From an uncultured Bacilli bacterium (GTDB lineage Bacteria; Bacillota_I; Bacilli_A; RF39; UBA660): a stretch of DNA of 35,440 nucleotides. Numbering within the stretch: position 1 is the stretch's first letter; every line of letters starts with the position of its first letter. The stretch is taken from NCBI GenBank assembly GCA_934101115.1, contig CAKOPW010000014.1, positions 1 through 35,440 on the forward strand, written 5' to 3'. The notes under the pieces were generated by a model. That model was not told where the DNA came from, ran no database searches, and saw only the letters and a program-made list of their open reading frames with translations. Below are positions 23,853 to 31,778 of the stretch, piece after piece. The translations under genes and the position numbers were made by a program.

Positions 23853-26684
23853 ATGTTTTGTCCAAACTGTGGTGCTAATATACCAGAAGAGTCCGAATTT
23901 TGTTCAAACTGTGGAACAAATTTGAAAACTATTCAAACAAATCAAAGCATCATAAATGAACAATATAACAACAGTAAACAAATTTCTACTAATGATCAAA
24001 TTAGAGAAGAAACAATGACAGAAATAATTTCTAAAAAAAGCAAAAACTATTTTAATTCAATTATAAACACTATTAAACTATTTATTTCAAAAAACAAAAA
24101 GCAACTTTTAATCACTGGTGGTGGTTTAGTAATAGTAAGTGCTATACTTATTACTTATAAACAACTATATGGTTTTGAAAGTTTAAAATGGAATAAGGAA
24201 TATGAAGATTACAACTTAAAATACATAAGTCAAAGTAACGTTAAACTTGGGTTCAAATTTTCTGATAAAAAGAAAATTGATAAATTAAAAGTGAAAACAA
24301 CTTGCGGAGAAAGTGAAATAATTGGTCTAGAATTAAATTGGAATTTAACTCAAGCATTAGGAGAATGCAAAGTAGATATAAGTTATAAATTAAAGAAAAT
24401 AAGTAAAAAATTTACTATTATAAATCCTTTTGCTGATGAACAAGAATTATCATTAAGTTATGAAATAAATAATGATTCTGATGAAGATTTAGACTTAGAT
24501 GGATTAACTAATAAGCAAGAAAAAGAATATGGTACTAATCCTCAATTATCTGATTCTGATATGGATGGCTTAGACGATTATTATGAAATATTTACAAGTA
24601 AAACTGATCCATTAAAAGCCGATACAGACGGAGATGGACTAAATGATTTTGATGAAATAGAATTAGGTCTTGATCCATTAAAAGCTGATTCTAAAGGTGA
24701 TGGTATAAAAGATAGTGATAGAAAAGTATCTTATTCCATAAAAAACGAAAAAGATGGAATTACAATGAAAATATCTGGTACTGGTAATATTGCTAGTTCT
24801 ACGATTGATACTTCTAAAAATTCAACATTCAAAGAAATGGGTGGATTATTAGACATTGTATACAATTTCTATACCCTAGGAAAAATAGAAACAGCAGTAG
24901 TAACTATACCATATTCACTAGAAGAATTAACGTCAAAAAAATTAAGTGAAGATAATCTTACTCTTTACTATTTTGATGAAACAACAAAAAAATTAGAAGC
25001 TATGCCAACAAGTGTTGATAAAGAAAACAAAAAAATTACAGTTACATTAAAACATTTCTCAAAATATGTTTTGGGTGACAGCAATGCAGTATTAGCCAAA
25101 ACAAATAATCAAATAATGATGGTTATAGATAATTCTATTTCTATGTATGGCTATGATCAACTTACATCTCTAGGATATACTAAAATAACAGGAGCAGATG
25201 GTAATGATACTAATTTTAAACGATTATCTTTAACAAACAACTTAATTGATATGTTTACAGGCAACTATAATTTTGGAATAAGTGAATTTGCTGGTAATTA
25301 CATAAATAAGCAAAAGTTTACTGATAATAAAGAAACAGCAAAAAAAGCAGTAAATGCAATAAAAAATGATATAGATGAAATTGGAAGTGGCACAAACATT
25401 GTAAATGCACTTACAAGTGGTATTAATGAATTTAAAAAGGATGATAATAAGCATTATTTAGTATTGTTAACTGACGGAAATGATACATCCACATATAATA
25501 CGTTATCTTCAAATAAATATTCAATCATAAGCAAAGCCAAAGATAAAGACGTAAAAATCTGTGTAATTGGTCTAGGAACTAAAATAGATACTGATGACCT
25601 TAATACTATTGCAGAGGGTACTGGATGTGATTACTATAATGCGAGTGATGCTGGAGCGTTAGACGAAATATATTCAATTATAGGAGCAAATATAAACTAT
25701 AATTTAGTTGACGTAGATGGTGACGGAAACGTTGACGGAACATTAATTGCTGACAGTGGATTTATAGTAACTAAGAATGGTTTTTCTTTTCCAAATTACG
25801 GAACTAATCTATCAAAAGGTGGACATTGTTATGGAATGGCTACTATTGCAGAACTTTATTATACAAAAAAATTACCATTGAGTTTTGCTAGCAAAACAGT
25901 AAAAAATCAAACATCATATGCATATGATTTAAATAATACATATTTTGCTAATTTCAGTAATCTATATGATTATAAATTAAAAACTAATATCTTAAAAAAT
26001 ACAGTTGGCTTTGATGCATTTGGAGAGGAAAAACCAAAAGATTATATGACATTATCTAATGAAACTTTAGTTTATAGTGACAAATACAAAGAAGAATTAG
26101 TTAATTCTGAAATATATGATATATCAGTAAATGAATCAACATTAGATTCAAAAAAACAACTAGAAAGATGGGGAGTTAACTATAAAGAAGCCGAAAAAGC
26201 TTACCTAAATGAAGATAAAATGCAAACGAGTAATATAATAGAAAACTCTGATAAACAAATTCTAAATGCAATATATGCAGGTTATATAAAACAAAATGAT
26301 ACAACTCATTATTCTTCATCATCTAATTTTATCGTATGGTCGAGAAATGTTGTTGGAACAGAATCATCAAAAAAACTAAACTCAGCAGCTTTCATTGAAT
26401 TATTAAGAAATAGACTAGATAATGGGGATGCACCTGTAATATTTGGAATATTCAGTAGTGGTCTTCATGCAATAAATGCAATTAGTCTTGTTCAAGATAA
26501 TTCAGATTCGAATCATTACTATATTGGTGTTTATGACAACAATTACCCCGGAGAAAAAAGATACGTTGATCTTCAATGTAATAAGAAAACATGTGTAACA
26601 AAAGCAAATAATTATTACACAAGTTCTAAAGAACCTATAAGAATTACAACCTCATTAGATGATGACTTAAAATATTTTAAATAA
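23853..26684 (+). CDS. Zinc ribbon - TM - calcium-repeat - vWA - papain-like fusion protein
   Basis: 943 residues in distinct parts. A zinc ribbon (CPNCGANIPEESEFCSNCG, 3-21) should stay in the cytoplasm; a single membrane segment (~84-104) anchors the protein, and the rest should face outside. Residues ~208-290 carry thrombospondin-type-3-like calcium repeats (DLDLDGLTNKQEKEYGTNP, DTDGDGLNDFDEIELGLDP). A linker domain follows, then a von Willebrand A domain (~418-615) with a full MIDAS: DNSIS (D426, S428, S430), GTNI and TDGND. The C-terminal ~300 residues begin with another DVDGDGNVDGT repeat and contain GGHCYGMA (C659), GLHAIN (H872) and VYDNNYPG (D895), the order of a Cys-His-Asp papain-like or transglutaminase-like site. 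Ribosome site GAAAGGATGG. I know of no described system with this whole order; enzymatic activity is inference. Confidence 0.8.
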   Translation: MFCPNCGANIPEESEFCSNCGTNLKTIQTNQSIINEQYNNSKQISTNDQIREETMTEIISKKSKNYFNSIINTIKLFISKNKKQLLITGGGLVIVSAILITYKQLYGFESLKWNKEYEDYNLKYISQSNVKLGFKFSDKKKIDKLKVKTTCGESEIIGLELNWNLTQALGECKVDISYKLKKISKKFTIINPFADEQELSLSYEINNDSDEDLDLDGLTNKQEKEYGTNPQLSDSDMDGLDDYYEIFTSKTDPLKADTDGDGLNDFDEIELGLDPLKADSKGDGIKDSDRKVSYSIKNEKDGITMKISGTGNIASSTIDTSKNSTFKEMGGLLDIVYNFYTLGKIETAVVTIPYSLEELTSKKLSEDNLTLYYFDETTKKLEAMPTSVDKENKKITVTLKHFSKYVLGDSNAVLAKTNNQIMMVIDNSISMYGYDQLTSLGYTKITGADGNDTNFKRLSLTNNLIDMFTGNYNFGISEFAGNYINKQKFTDNKETAKKAVNAIKNDIDEIGSGTNIVNALTSGINEFKKDDNKHYLVLLTDGNDTSTYNTLSSNKYSIISKAKDKDVKICVIGLGTKIDTDDLNTIAEGTGCDYYNASDAGALDEIYSIIGANINYNLVDVDGDGNVDGTLIADSGFIVTKNGFSFPNYGTNLSKGGHCYGMATIAELYYTKKLPLSFASKTVKNQTSYAYDLNNTYFANFSNLYDYKLKTNILKNTVGFDAFGEEKPKDYMTLSNETLVYSDKYKEELVNSEIYDISVNESTLDSKKQLERWGVNYKEAEKAYLNEDKMQTSNIIENSDKQILNAIYAGYIKQNDTTHYSSSSNFIVWSRNVVGTESSKKLNSAAFIELLRNRLDNGDAPVIFGIFSSGLHAINAISLVQDNSDSNHYYIGVYDNNYPGEKRYVDLQCNKKTCVTKANNYYTSSKEPIRITTSLDDDLKYFK

Positions 26685-26768
26685 AAACCATTATTTTATA
26701 AATAAAACTATTTAGATTATGCAAAAACAATTACTATCAAAAATTTTTGATAAAGACTGAAACGACAT

Positions 26769-26798
26769 AAGGAGAGATAAAATCATCTCTCCTTTTTT
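26769..26798 (+). terminator. Terminator after the 943-residue gene
   Basis: Perfect stem AAGGAGAGAT (26769-26778) and ATCTCTCCTT (26785-26794) with a 6-base loop, followed by TTTT. The rest of the gap 26685-26926 shows nothing further. Confidence 0.85.
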
Positions 26799-26926
26799 AT
26801 ATACTAACAAAAAGACTCAACATAGTATAACATTGCAAAAAAAATTTAAAAGAGGTCTTTTCTACTTATAATAACAGCTTTCTTATTAAAGCAAATTGTT
26901 ATAATATCATTTAATATAAATATTTC

Positions 26927-27058
26927 CTACTTTCCTTTTTTTATTTCAGATTCATATAGATGCTTATATTCAGAACATCTATTTAACAATTCTTTATGAG
27001 TTCCAGAATCTATTATTTTTCCATTTTCAATAAAGAATATTTTATCACCATTTCTAAA
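26927..27058 (-). pseudogene. C-terminal stump of an ABC exporter ATPase
   Basis: About 40 codons read GDKIFFIENGKIIDSGTHKE followed by LLNRCSEYKHLYESEI and end in TAG at 26927. This is the typical last part of an exporter-type ABC protein (D-K-h-h-h-h-x-x-G-K-I-h-x-x-G-T-H-x-E-L-L). The remainder of the transporter is missing: the upstream side joins the 3' end of the tetR gene, in another reading frame, at about 27055-27065. A deletion fits, and suggests the regulator once controlled an ABC exporter. Confidence 0.75.
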
Positions 27059-27594
27059 TTATCTATTAAATCTCTTATTAAACTTTTTATCTCTTCATCT
27101 GAAACGACAATACTTTTACAAGCAATTTGACAGGATAAACCATGAGTATAAAATCTAACATCACGATATAAATTTTTTGCTTGTTCAGGTGTTAAAGAAT
27201 ATTGTTTAGGAATAGATGTTATGGTTTCAACATTCCAACTTGATGATAACACTTCATCAATTGTTCTTGATCCTGCTAACTCAGACATAAATAATGCTTT
27301 AAATATTTTCGATTCATTATAAGCAAAGCTTGCATATGCATAACTTATTGTATAAAGATAATCATTTTTATCAACAATTTTATCTATATATAAATCATAA
27401 TAATCATGAAGATATTTTTTTAATTCGATTTTAAAATTATCCATGTTATTAAAATTTCTAAACAATGGTTGAGTAGAACAACCTATATATTTGCATAGAT
27501 CTCTTGAATTTAATAACTCTATACCAAATTCATTAATATAATCTTTTGCTTTAAGCAAAAACATTTCCTTATCGTACTCCACTTTTCTTGCCAT
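27013..27594 (-). CDS. TetR/AcrR-family regulator with altered C-terminus
   Basis: 193 residues. N-terminal helix-turn-helix (~8-52) with MFLLKAKDYINEFGIELLNS then DLCKYIGCSTQPLFRNFNN, followed by a helical ligand-binding domain with a WHG-type region (RFYTHGLSCQIACKS). The last ~15 residues (EMVIKYSLLKMEK) are encoded by DNA whose other frame is an ABC transporter C-terminus, so this tail is acquired from a deletion junction and is not native. The regulator may still fold, as the tail replaces only the end of the last helix. Ribosome site AGAAGTGAT; a TTGACA promoter precedes it. Confidence 0.85.
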   Translation of the reverse strand: MARKVEYDKEMFLLKAKDYINEFGIELLNSRDLCKYIGCSTQPLFRNFNNMDNFKIELKKYLHDYYDLYIDKIVDKNDYLYTISYAYASFAYNESKIFKALFMSELAGSRTIDEVLSSSWNVETITSIPKQYSLTPEQAKNLYRDVRFYTHGLSCQIACKSIVVSDEEIKSLIRDLIDNLEMVIKYSLLKMEK

Positions 27595-27627
27595 ATGATC
27601 ACTTCTTTCAATAAAATATCAATTGTT

Positions 27628-27676
27628 ATTTTATTATATAATATTATTATTGTCAAATAAACATAACAAACGTTAT
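27628..27676 (-). promoter_or_regulatory. Promoter and possible operator of the tetR gene
   Basis: Minus strand TTGACA (27651-27656), 17 bases, then TAAAAT (27628-27633). Just upstream is the inverted repeat ATAAC-AAAC-GTTAT (27663-27676), a possible site for autoregulation. The promoter is well supported; the operator is a guess. Confidence 0.6.
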
Positions 27677-27714
27677 TTTATAATGCATAAAAAGTTGATT
27701 TTAAAGAAATACTT

Positions 27715-28278
27715 TTAATTTAGATTGCTATCCAAATATTCTTCTAAAGTAAGATTTTTATTTTTTATATCTAAGGCAATTTCTTCACTTCCAACATATC
27801 TAAAATGCCAAGGTTCATAACTATATCCTGTAATGCTTTCTTTACCTTTTGGATATCTTAGAATAAATCCATATTTATAAGCATTATCAGCTAGCCATAT
27901 AAGTTCTTGTTCATTACCATTTAATTCATCAAGATATTCTCCATTTACATTTAAAGCTAAATCAACTGCTAAACCAGTATGATGTTCACTTGTGCCTACT
28001 AAAGCGACTCTCTTTTTGGCTTCATCTAAACCGTCTCTGTCAACATAATAATCAAAAACTTGTTGTTGATATTCCAACGAACGATAACCAGAATCCAAAA
28101 TAACTTTACTAAATCCGGGTATAGCATTAACATCATTAAGCATTTTTAAAACTGCTGCACATGTATTTTTTTCTAAATATATATCTTTCATATGAAAGTC
28201 TTTACCAGCTAAAACAATGTCACCTAGCATCTCTTTATTAAACAAATTAGCTTTATTAACAAGAATCAAATAATTCAT
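27715..28278 (-). CDS. VanY/M15-type D-alanyl-D-alanine carboxypeptidase
   Basis: 187 residues. Zinc and catalytic motifs are visible: LDSGYRSLEYQQQVF, TSEHHTGLAVDLAL (H and D ligands in HxxxxxxD) and EPWHFRYVG, with the catalytic Glu and third ligand His. The family (VanY, LdcB) removes the last D-Ala from peptidoglycan peptides or cleaves LD-bonds. The protein starts MNYLILVNKANLFN without a signal peptide or membrane segment, unlike most secreted VanY/LdcB enzymes. It may act inside on precursors or leave the cell by another route. Ribosome site TGGAGG. It stands alone between tetR and the GNAT gene. Confidence 0.9.
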   Translation of the reverse strand: MNYLILVNKANLFNKEMLGDIVLAGKDFHMKDIYLEKNTCAAVLKMLNDVNAIPGFSKVILDSGYRSLEYQQQVFDYYVDRDGLDEAKKRVALVGTSEHHTGLAVDLALNVNGEYLDELNGNEQELIWLADNAYKYGFILRYPKGKESITGYSYEPWHFRYVGSEEIALDIKNKNLTLEEYLDSNLN

Positions 28279-28370
28279 ATAACCTCCAACTTAGTATTCT
28301 TCTATATATGTTTTAAAAACATATTTTCTAGACATAGTATAACATAAGTTTGATTAATAATAAAAATCAA

Positions 28371-28398
28371 AAAAAAAGAGTACATACATAATATACTC
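28371..28398 (-). terminator. Terminator after the NUDIX-SDR-GNAT run
   Basis: Minus-strand stem GAGTA/TACTC (28378-28382 with 28394-28398) with more partial pairing inside, followed by seven or more T residues. A similar sequence occurs after the RhuM gene near 31751. Confidence 0.6.
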
Positions 28399-28408
28399 CA
28401 TATATTTG

Positions 28409-28915
28409 TTACTTTAATTTTTTTATATAAAGTTTTCTTAGAAAACCATTCGATAGTTTTGTTTCTTTTACAAAATCTAACCCAATTCTTTCTAAAGTCT
28501 TGCAGCTTCCAATATTATCCGGATGTGCCATTGAAATTATATAGTCAAATCCTAATTCGCTTGCTAATTCCATTTCCATTGTTTGTAATTTTGTTGTAAT
28601 TCCCATTCCTCTATATTCTGGTAAAACTAAATTACCTCCTAATTCACACACTTTATATTCTGATATCCCAAACTCTTCTTTAAAATCCTTTAGCATATCT
28701 TGTGATACATATAGCTGTGCCATACCAACTAATCTATCACCATCATAAGCTCCATATAACGGTGCATAATTAACATCATCAAACATACTATCTAATTCCC
28801 ATTGCTCATAAGGAATGAAATGAGCTTGATCAGGTAAACCTTTTAGAACAATATCTATAAGTTTAAACAATTGCTCTTTATCCTTTTCGTCTATTTTTTT
28901 ATAAACTAATTCCAT
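28409..28915 (-). CDS. GNAT-family N-acetyltransferase
   Basis: 168 residues from the ATG at 28915, chosen because GGAGGAAGTAAT lies directly upstream; a longer reading would overlap the SDR gene and lacks a ribosome site. The acetyl-CoA motif is visible as LPEYRGMGITTKLQTMEMEL, preceded by LVGMAQLYV and followed by AHPDNIGSCKTLERIGL, the usual terminal part of the fold. Substrate unknown. Third gene of a NUDIX-SDR-GNAT run. Confidence 0.85.
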   Translation of the reverse strand: MELVYKKIDEKDKEQLFKLIDIVLKGLPDQAHFIPYEQWELDSMFDDVNYAPLYGAYDGDRLVGMAQLYVSQDMLKDFKEEFGISEYKVCELGGNLVLPEYRGMGITTKLQTMEMELASELGFDYIISMAHPDNIGSCKTLERIGLDFVKETKLSNGFLRKLYIKKLK

Positions 28916-28943
28916 ATTACTTCCTCCATCTTTTATATTCAAA

Positions 28944-29678
28944 TTATTCCTGTCCAAGTGTATAGCCACCATCAACAATTATTTCTTGCCCTGTTATAAA
29001 TTCAGAATCATCACTAGCTAAAAATAATGCAACTTTTGCCACATCATCAGGCTTGCCAACTCTTTTCAATGGTGTTCTGGACTCTATGTCTCCAATGTAA
29101 TCATTAAAATTTGGCGTCTCAATATAAGACATCGGTGTTTGAATCACACCTGGAGAAATCACATTGCATCTAATCCCATACGAACCATATCTAGAAGCAA
29201 TTGACTTTGTAAATGCAATAACTCCGGCTTTAGATGACGAATATATAGGAAAGTATTTTGAACCATTTCTTGCTACTATTGAACCAATATTTATTATGTT
29301 ACCAGCTGTATTGCTTTTTTTCCATAAATCAATAAATTGTAAACAAATTGACATTACACTTTTTAAATTAGTAGTAATTATGCTATTTAGCTCTAAAATA
29401 TTATAATTTAGTGATTCTTCTCCGCTACTAATTATTCCAGCACAGTTGACTAAGATATCAATATTCTCCAAGTTTTCGATTAATTTTTCTACATCATTTT
29501 CATTATTTACATCACACACAAAATAACTAATTAAATTATTTGAATCATTACAAACTTCTTCTAAAATTTCCTTTCTTCTACCGATTATATAAACCTCGTA
29601 TCCTTTCTCACAAAACAATTTAGCAACTGCCTCACCAATTCCTGTTCCTCCACCTGTTACTAAAACTTTTTTAATCAT
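28944..29678 (-). CDS. Short-chain dehydrogenase/reductase (3-oxoacyl-ACP-reductase-like)
   Basis: About 244 residues, classical SDR length. NAD(P)-binding TGGGTGIG at the N-terminus, DILVNCAG, the active-site Ser region INIGSIVARNGS, YSSSKAG (Tyr-x3-Lys), and ISPGVIQTPMS are all visible, followed by FITGQEIIVDGGYTLG. The acidic or basic residue choice after strand 2 (IIGRRKE) favours NADP. Substrate not identifiable; FabG-like enzymes and sugar or alcohol dehydrogenases share this pattern. Start set at ATG 29678 with AAAGGTGG 7 bases upstream. It begins 12 bases after the NUDIX gene. Confidence 0.92.
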   Translation of the reverse strand: MIKKVLVTGGGTGIGEAVAKLFCEKGYEVYIIGRRKEILEEVCNDSNNLISYFVCDVNNENDVEKLIENLENIDILVNCAGIISSGEESLNYNILELNSIITTNLKSVMSICLQFIDLWKKSNTAGNIINIGSIVARNGSKYFPIYSSSKAGVIAFTKSIASRYGSYGIRCNVISPGVIQTPMSYIETPNFNDYIGDIESRTPLKRVGKPDDVAKVALFLASDDSEFITGQEIIVDGGYTLGQE

Positions 29679-29690
29679 GTTACCCACCTT

Positions 29691-30143
29691 TCAAACTGTA
29701 AACTGCTCTATATTATAGATATTATGGCTATCGTCAGAATATATTTTTAACTTGAAATTATTACAACCTAAATATTTTATTATTTCTACACTAGGAAATT
29801 TTTTATTCATACTAAATAATTCTTCTATATTAATCCATAAAGAATCATTTTCAATAAGTTTATGAGGACTGCCCTTATACTCATTTACTAAATAAATGTC
29901 AAAATCAAATATTAAATTAGGATATTCAACGATAACATTTCCTTTATATTTTTGACTAAGGATTTCCATTCCAGTTTCTTCCTTAAATTCTCTAATTGAT
30001 GTTTCCAGAGATGTTTCATTCTCTTCTATTTTTCCACCCGGAATATCATAATAGCCAAAGTTTTTACTAGTTTTATATTTAATAGCAATTATTTTATTAT
30101 CATTAATTAAAAAAGTTCTAACTGCTTTACGCACCATTTTCAT
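29691..30143 (-). CDS. NUDIX hydrolase
   Basis: 150 residues. The NUDIX box is complete: GGKIEENETSLETSIREFKE followed by ETGM (GX5EX7REUXEEXGU). The fold's other strands are visible (IIAIKYKTSKNFGYYDIPG). NUDIX enzymes cleave nucleoside diphosphates linked to another group; the substrate cannot be told here. It opens a three-gene run with the SDR and GNAT genes. Ribosome site GGAG lies 9 bases before the ATG. Confidence 0.92.
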   Translation of the reverse strand: MKMVRKAVRTFLINDNKIIAIKYKTSKNFGYYDIPGGKIEENETSLETSIREFKEETGMEILSQKYKGNVIVEYPNLIFDFDIYLVNEYKGSPHKLIENDSLWINIEELFSMNKKFPSVEIIKYLGCNNFKLKIYSDDSHNIYNIEQFTV

Positions 30144-30285
30144 TTAATTCAGCTCCAACATAATTATAACATATATATTTTAATTATTCTAACTACTATA
30201 GAATGATAATTAGTTATTAAAAAATAGAGTATATATTAATTAAATTAAATAAAAATCCTAATTATTAATATTACAAAATATTTTA

Positions 30286-30294
30286 TGATATAAT
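30286..30294 (+). promoter_or_regulatory. Extended -10 promoter of the ADP-ribosylglycohydrolase gene
   Basis: TGATATAAT (TG-n-TATAAT) lies about 32 bases upstream of the ATG at 30326; no convincing -35. Confidence 0.55.
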
Positions 30295-30325
30295 GTTTAT
30301 AAGAAATTGTATAAGGAGAGTATAT

Positions 30326-31576
30326 ATGTTTGATAATATAAATGATAGGTTAGCTAAAGATGCTATTTTTACAATTAGGCATAGTTGGTTACATAGTGAT
30401 GGCAATGAATATGCTTACGATGGTAAAGAATTAAAAAATTATTTAAAAAATAGAGATAATGATATAAATAAAAAAAACAAAGTAATAGGTTCAATTTTAG
30501 CAGGAGCTATAGGTGATGCATTAGGGTATAAAATAGAATTTAAAAGAAATGTTAAAAGTGATGAGGTAACTGCTTTTGATGATACCGGAATTATATCGGA
30601 TGATACTCAAATGACATTATTTACTGCAATGGCACTAATTTATAAAGACATAGTCAGAGATGCAACCTACAAAGATGTATTTTATAATTCTTACTTGGAT
30701 TGGTTTGATACTCAAAATAATAACAAATCTGAAGAAAGAATTTCCAACTTAAATAAAATAGCCGAATTAAACGTTTGTAGAGCCCCTGGAAATACTTGTT
30801 TATCTGCATTAGCTTCTGGAAACATTGGAACAGTTGAAAATCCTATTAACAATAGTAAGGGATGTGGTGCAGTTATGAGAATAGCACCTATCGGATTATA
30901 TATTGACAACCCAGTTGAGGCTGGAAAAGTAGCAATTACTGCAAGTGCAATTACCCATGGAAATATCCTTGGATATACCTCATCATGTATTTTAGCAGTT
31001 CTATTAAATTTAATATTAAATAATCCTAAAAAGCCTTTAAAGAAACTAGTTTATAAATCAATAAAAATATTTAAGAAAGAATATAGCTCTATACAACAAA
31101 GCGAAGAAATAAAATATATGCTTAAATTATTATCGAAAGCTATACATCTTAGCGAAAAAAATATAAATGATCAGACAGCTATAAATATGCTAGGAGAAGG
31201 ATGGGTAGCAGAAGAAACTTTAGCAATAGCAATTTATTCTTGCCTAAAACATTCAAACAGCATTAAGGACACATTGATCTGTGCAATTAACCATGACGGT
31301 GATAGTGATTCTACAGGAGCTGTTGCTGGTAATATTATTGGAGCATACTTAGGTTTAGAAAACATTCCAGAAGAATATACAAAAAAACTAGAATTAAATA
31401 ATTTAATTATCACAATTGCTGGATATATTAGCAAGGATTTAAATTTTTTAAAAAATTCAAATAATGAAAGTAGTTGTCTATTCCCAAGCAAACTTGAAAA
31501 ATATAAAAAAGAAAATAAAGATAGTAATAATGACATATCATTAGAAGAAATAAAAAACGCAATAAATAATAAATAA
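30326..31576 (+). CDS. ADP-ribosylglycohydrolase (DraG/ARH family)
   Basis: 416 residues. The metal-binding aspartates are in place: GAIGDALG near residue 55, SDDTQMTLFTAMA near residue 90, and NHDGDSDSTGAVAGNIIGA near residue 330, the three signatures of the dinuclear Mg/Mn site. The family removes ADP-ribose from modified proteins or hydrolyses related ADP-ribosyl compounds. The first ~45 residues (FDNINDRLAKDAIFTIRHSW, then LHSDGNEYAYDG) are an extra N-terminal segment I do not recognise, and the last ~45 are a Lys/Asn-rich tail. Start chosen at 30326 with GGAGAG 5 bases before; an upstream ATG at 30293 has no ribosome site. Confidence 0.88.
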   Translation: MFDNINDRLAKDAIFTIRHSWLHSDGNEYAYDGKELKNYLKNRDNDINKKNKVIGSILAGAIGDALGYKIEFKRNVKSDEVTAFDDTGIISDDTQMTLFTAMALIYKDIVRDATYKDVFYNSYLDWFDTQNNNKSEERISNLNKIAELNVCRAPGNTCLSALASGNIGTVENPINNSKGCGAVMRIAPIGLYIDNPVEAGKVAITASAITHGNILGYTSSCILAVLLNLILNNPKKPLKKLVYKSIKIFKKEYSSIQQSEEIKYMLKLLSKAIHLSEKNINDQTAINMLGEGWVAEETLAIAIYSCLKHSNSIKDTLICAINHDGDSDSTGAVAGNIIGAYLGLENIPEEYTKKLELNNLIITIAGYISKDLNFLKNSNNESSCLFPSKLEKYKKENKDSNNDISLEEIKNAINNK

Positions 31577-31580
31577 GATA

Positions 31581-31616
31581 AAAACTGTAAGAAAAATATC
31601 GCTTACAGTTTTTATT
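31581..31616 (+). terminator. Terminator after the ADP-ribosylglycohydrolase gene
   Basis: Perfect 11-bp stem AAAACTGTAAG (31581-31591) and CTTACAGTTTT (31602-31612) with a 10-base loop, followed by TATTT. The rest of the gap to 31750 shows nothing further. Confidence 0.85.
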
Positions 31617-31750
31617 TAAAAAAAAGCAGAACTTTTTTGTTATTCCAGCTTTACAATTAATAACATATTTTAAATTTATGAGTATTTTAAGGCATTAACA
31701 TATTATAAATTAAATATTTCTATTACATTTTCCTGCCGCTTTGTAGATAA

Positions 31751-31778
31751 AAAAGAGTATATCTACATAATATATCCT
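31751..31778 (-). terminator. Possible terminator after the RhuM gene
   Basis: Minus-strand imperfect stem GGATATAT/ATATACTC with a 7-base loop, followed by a T-run. It resembles the hairpin at 28371-28398 in sequence. Confidence 0.4.
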
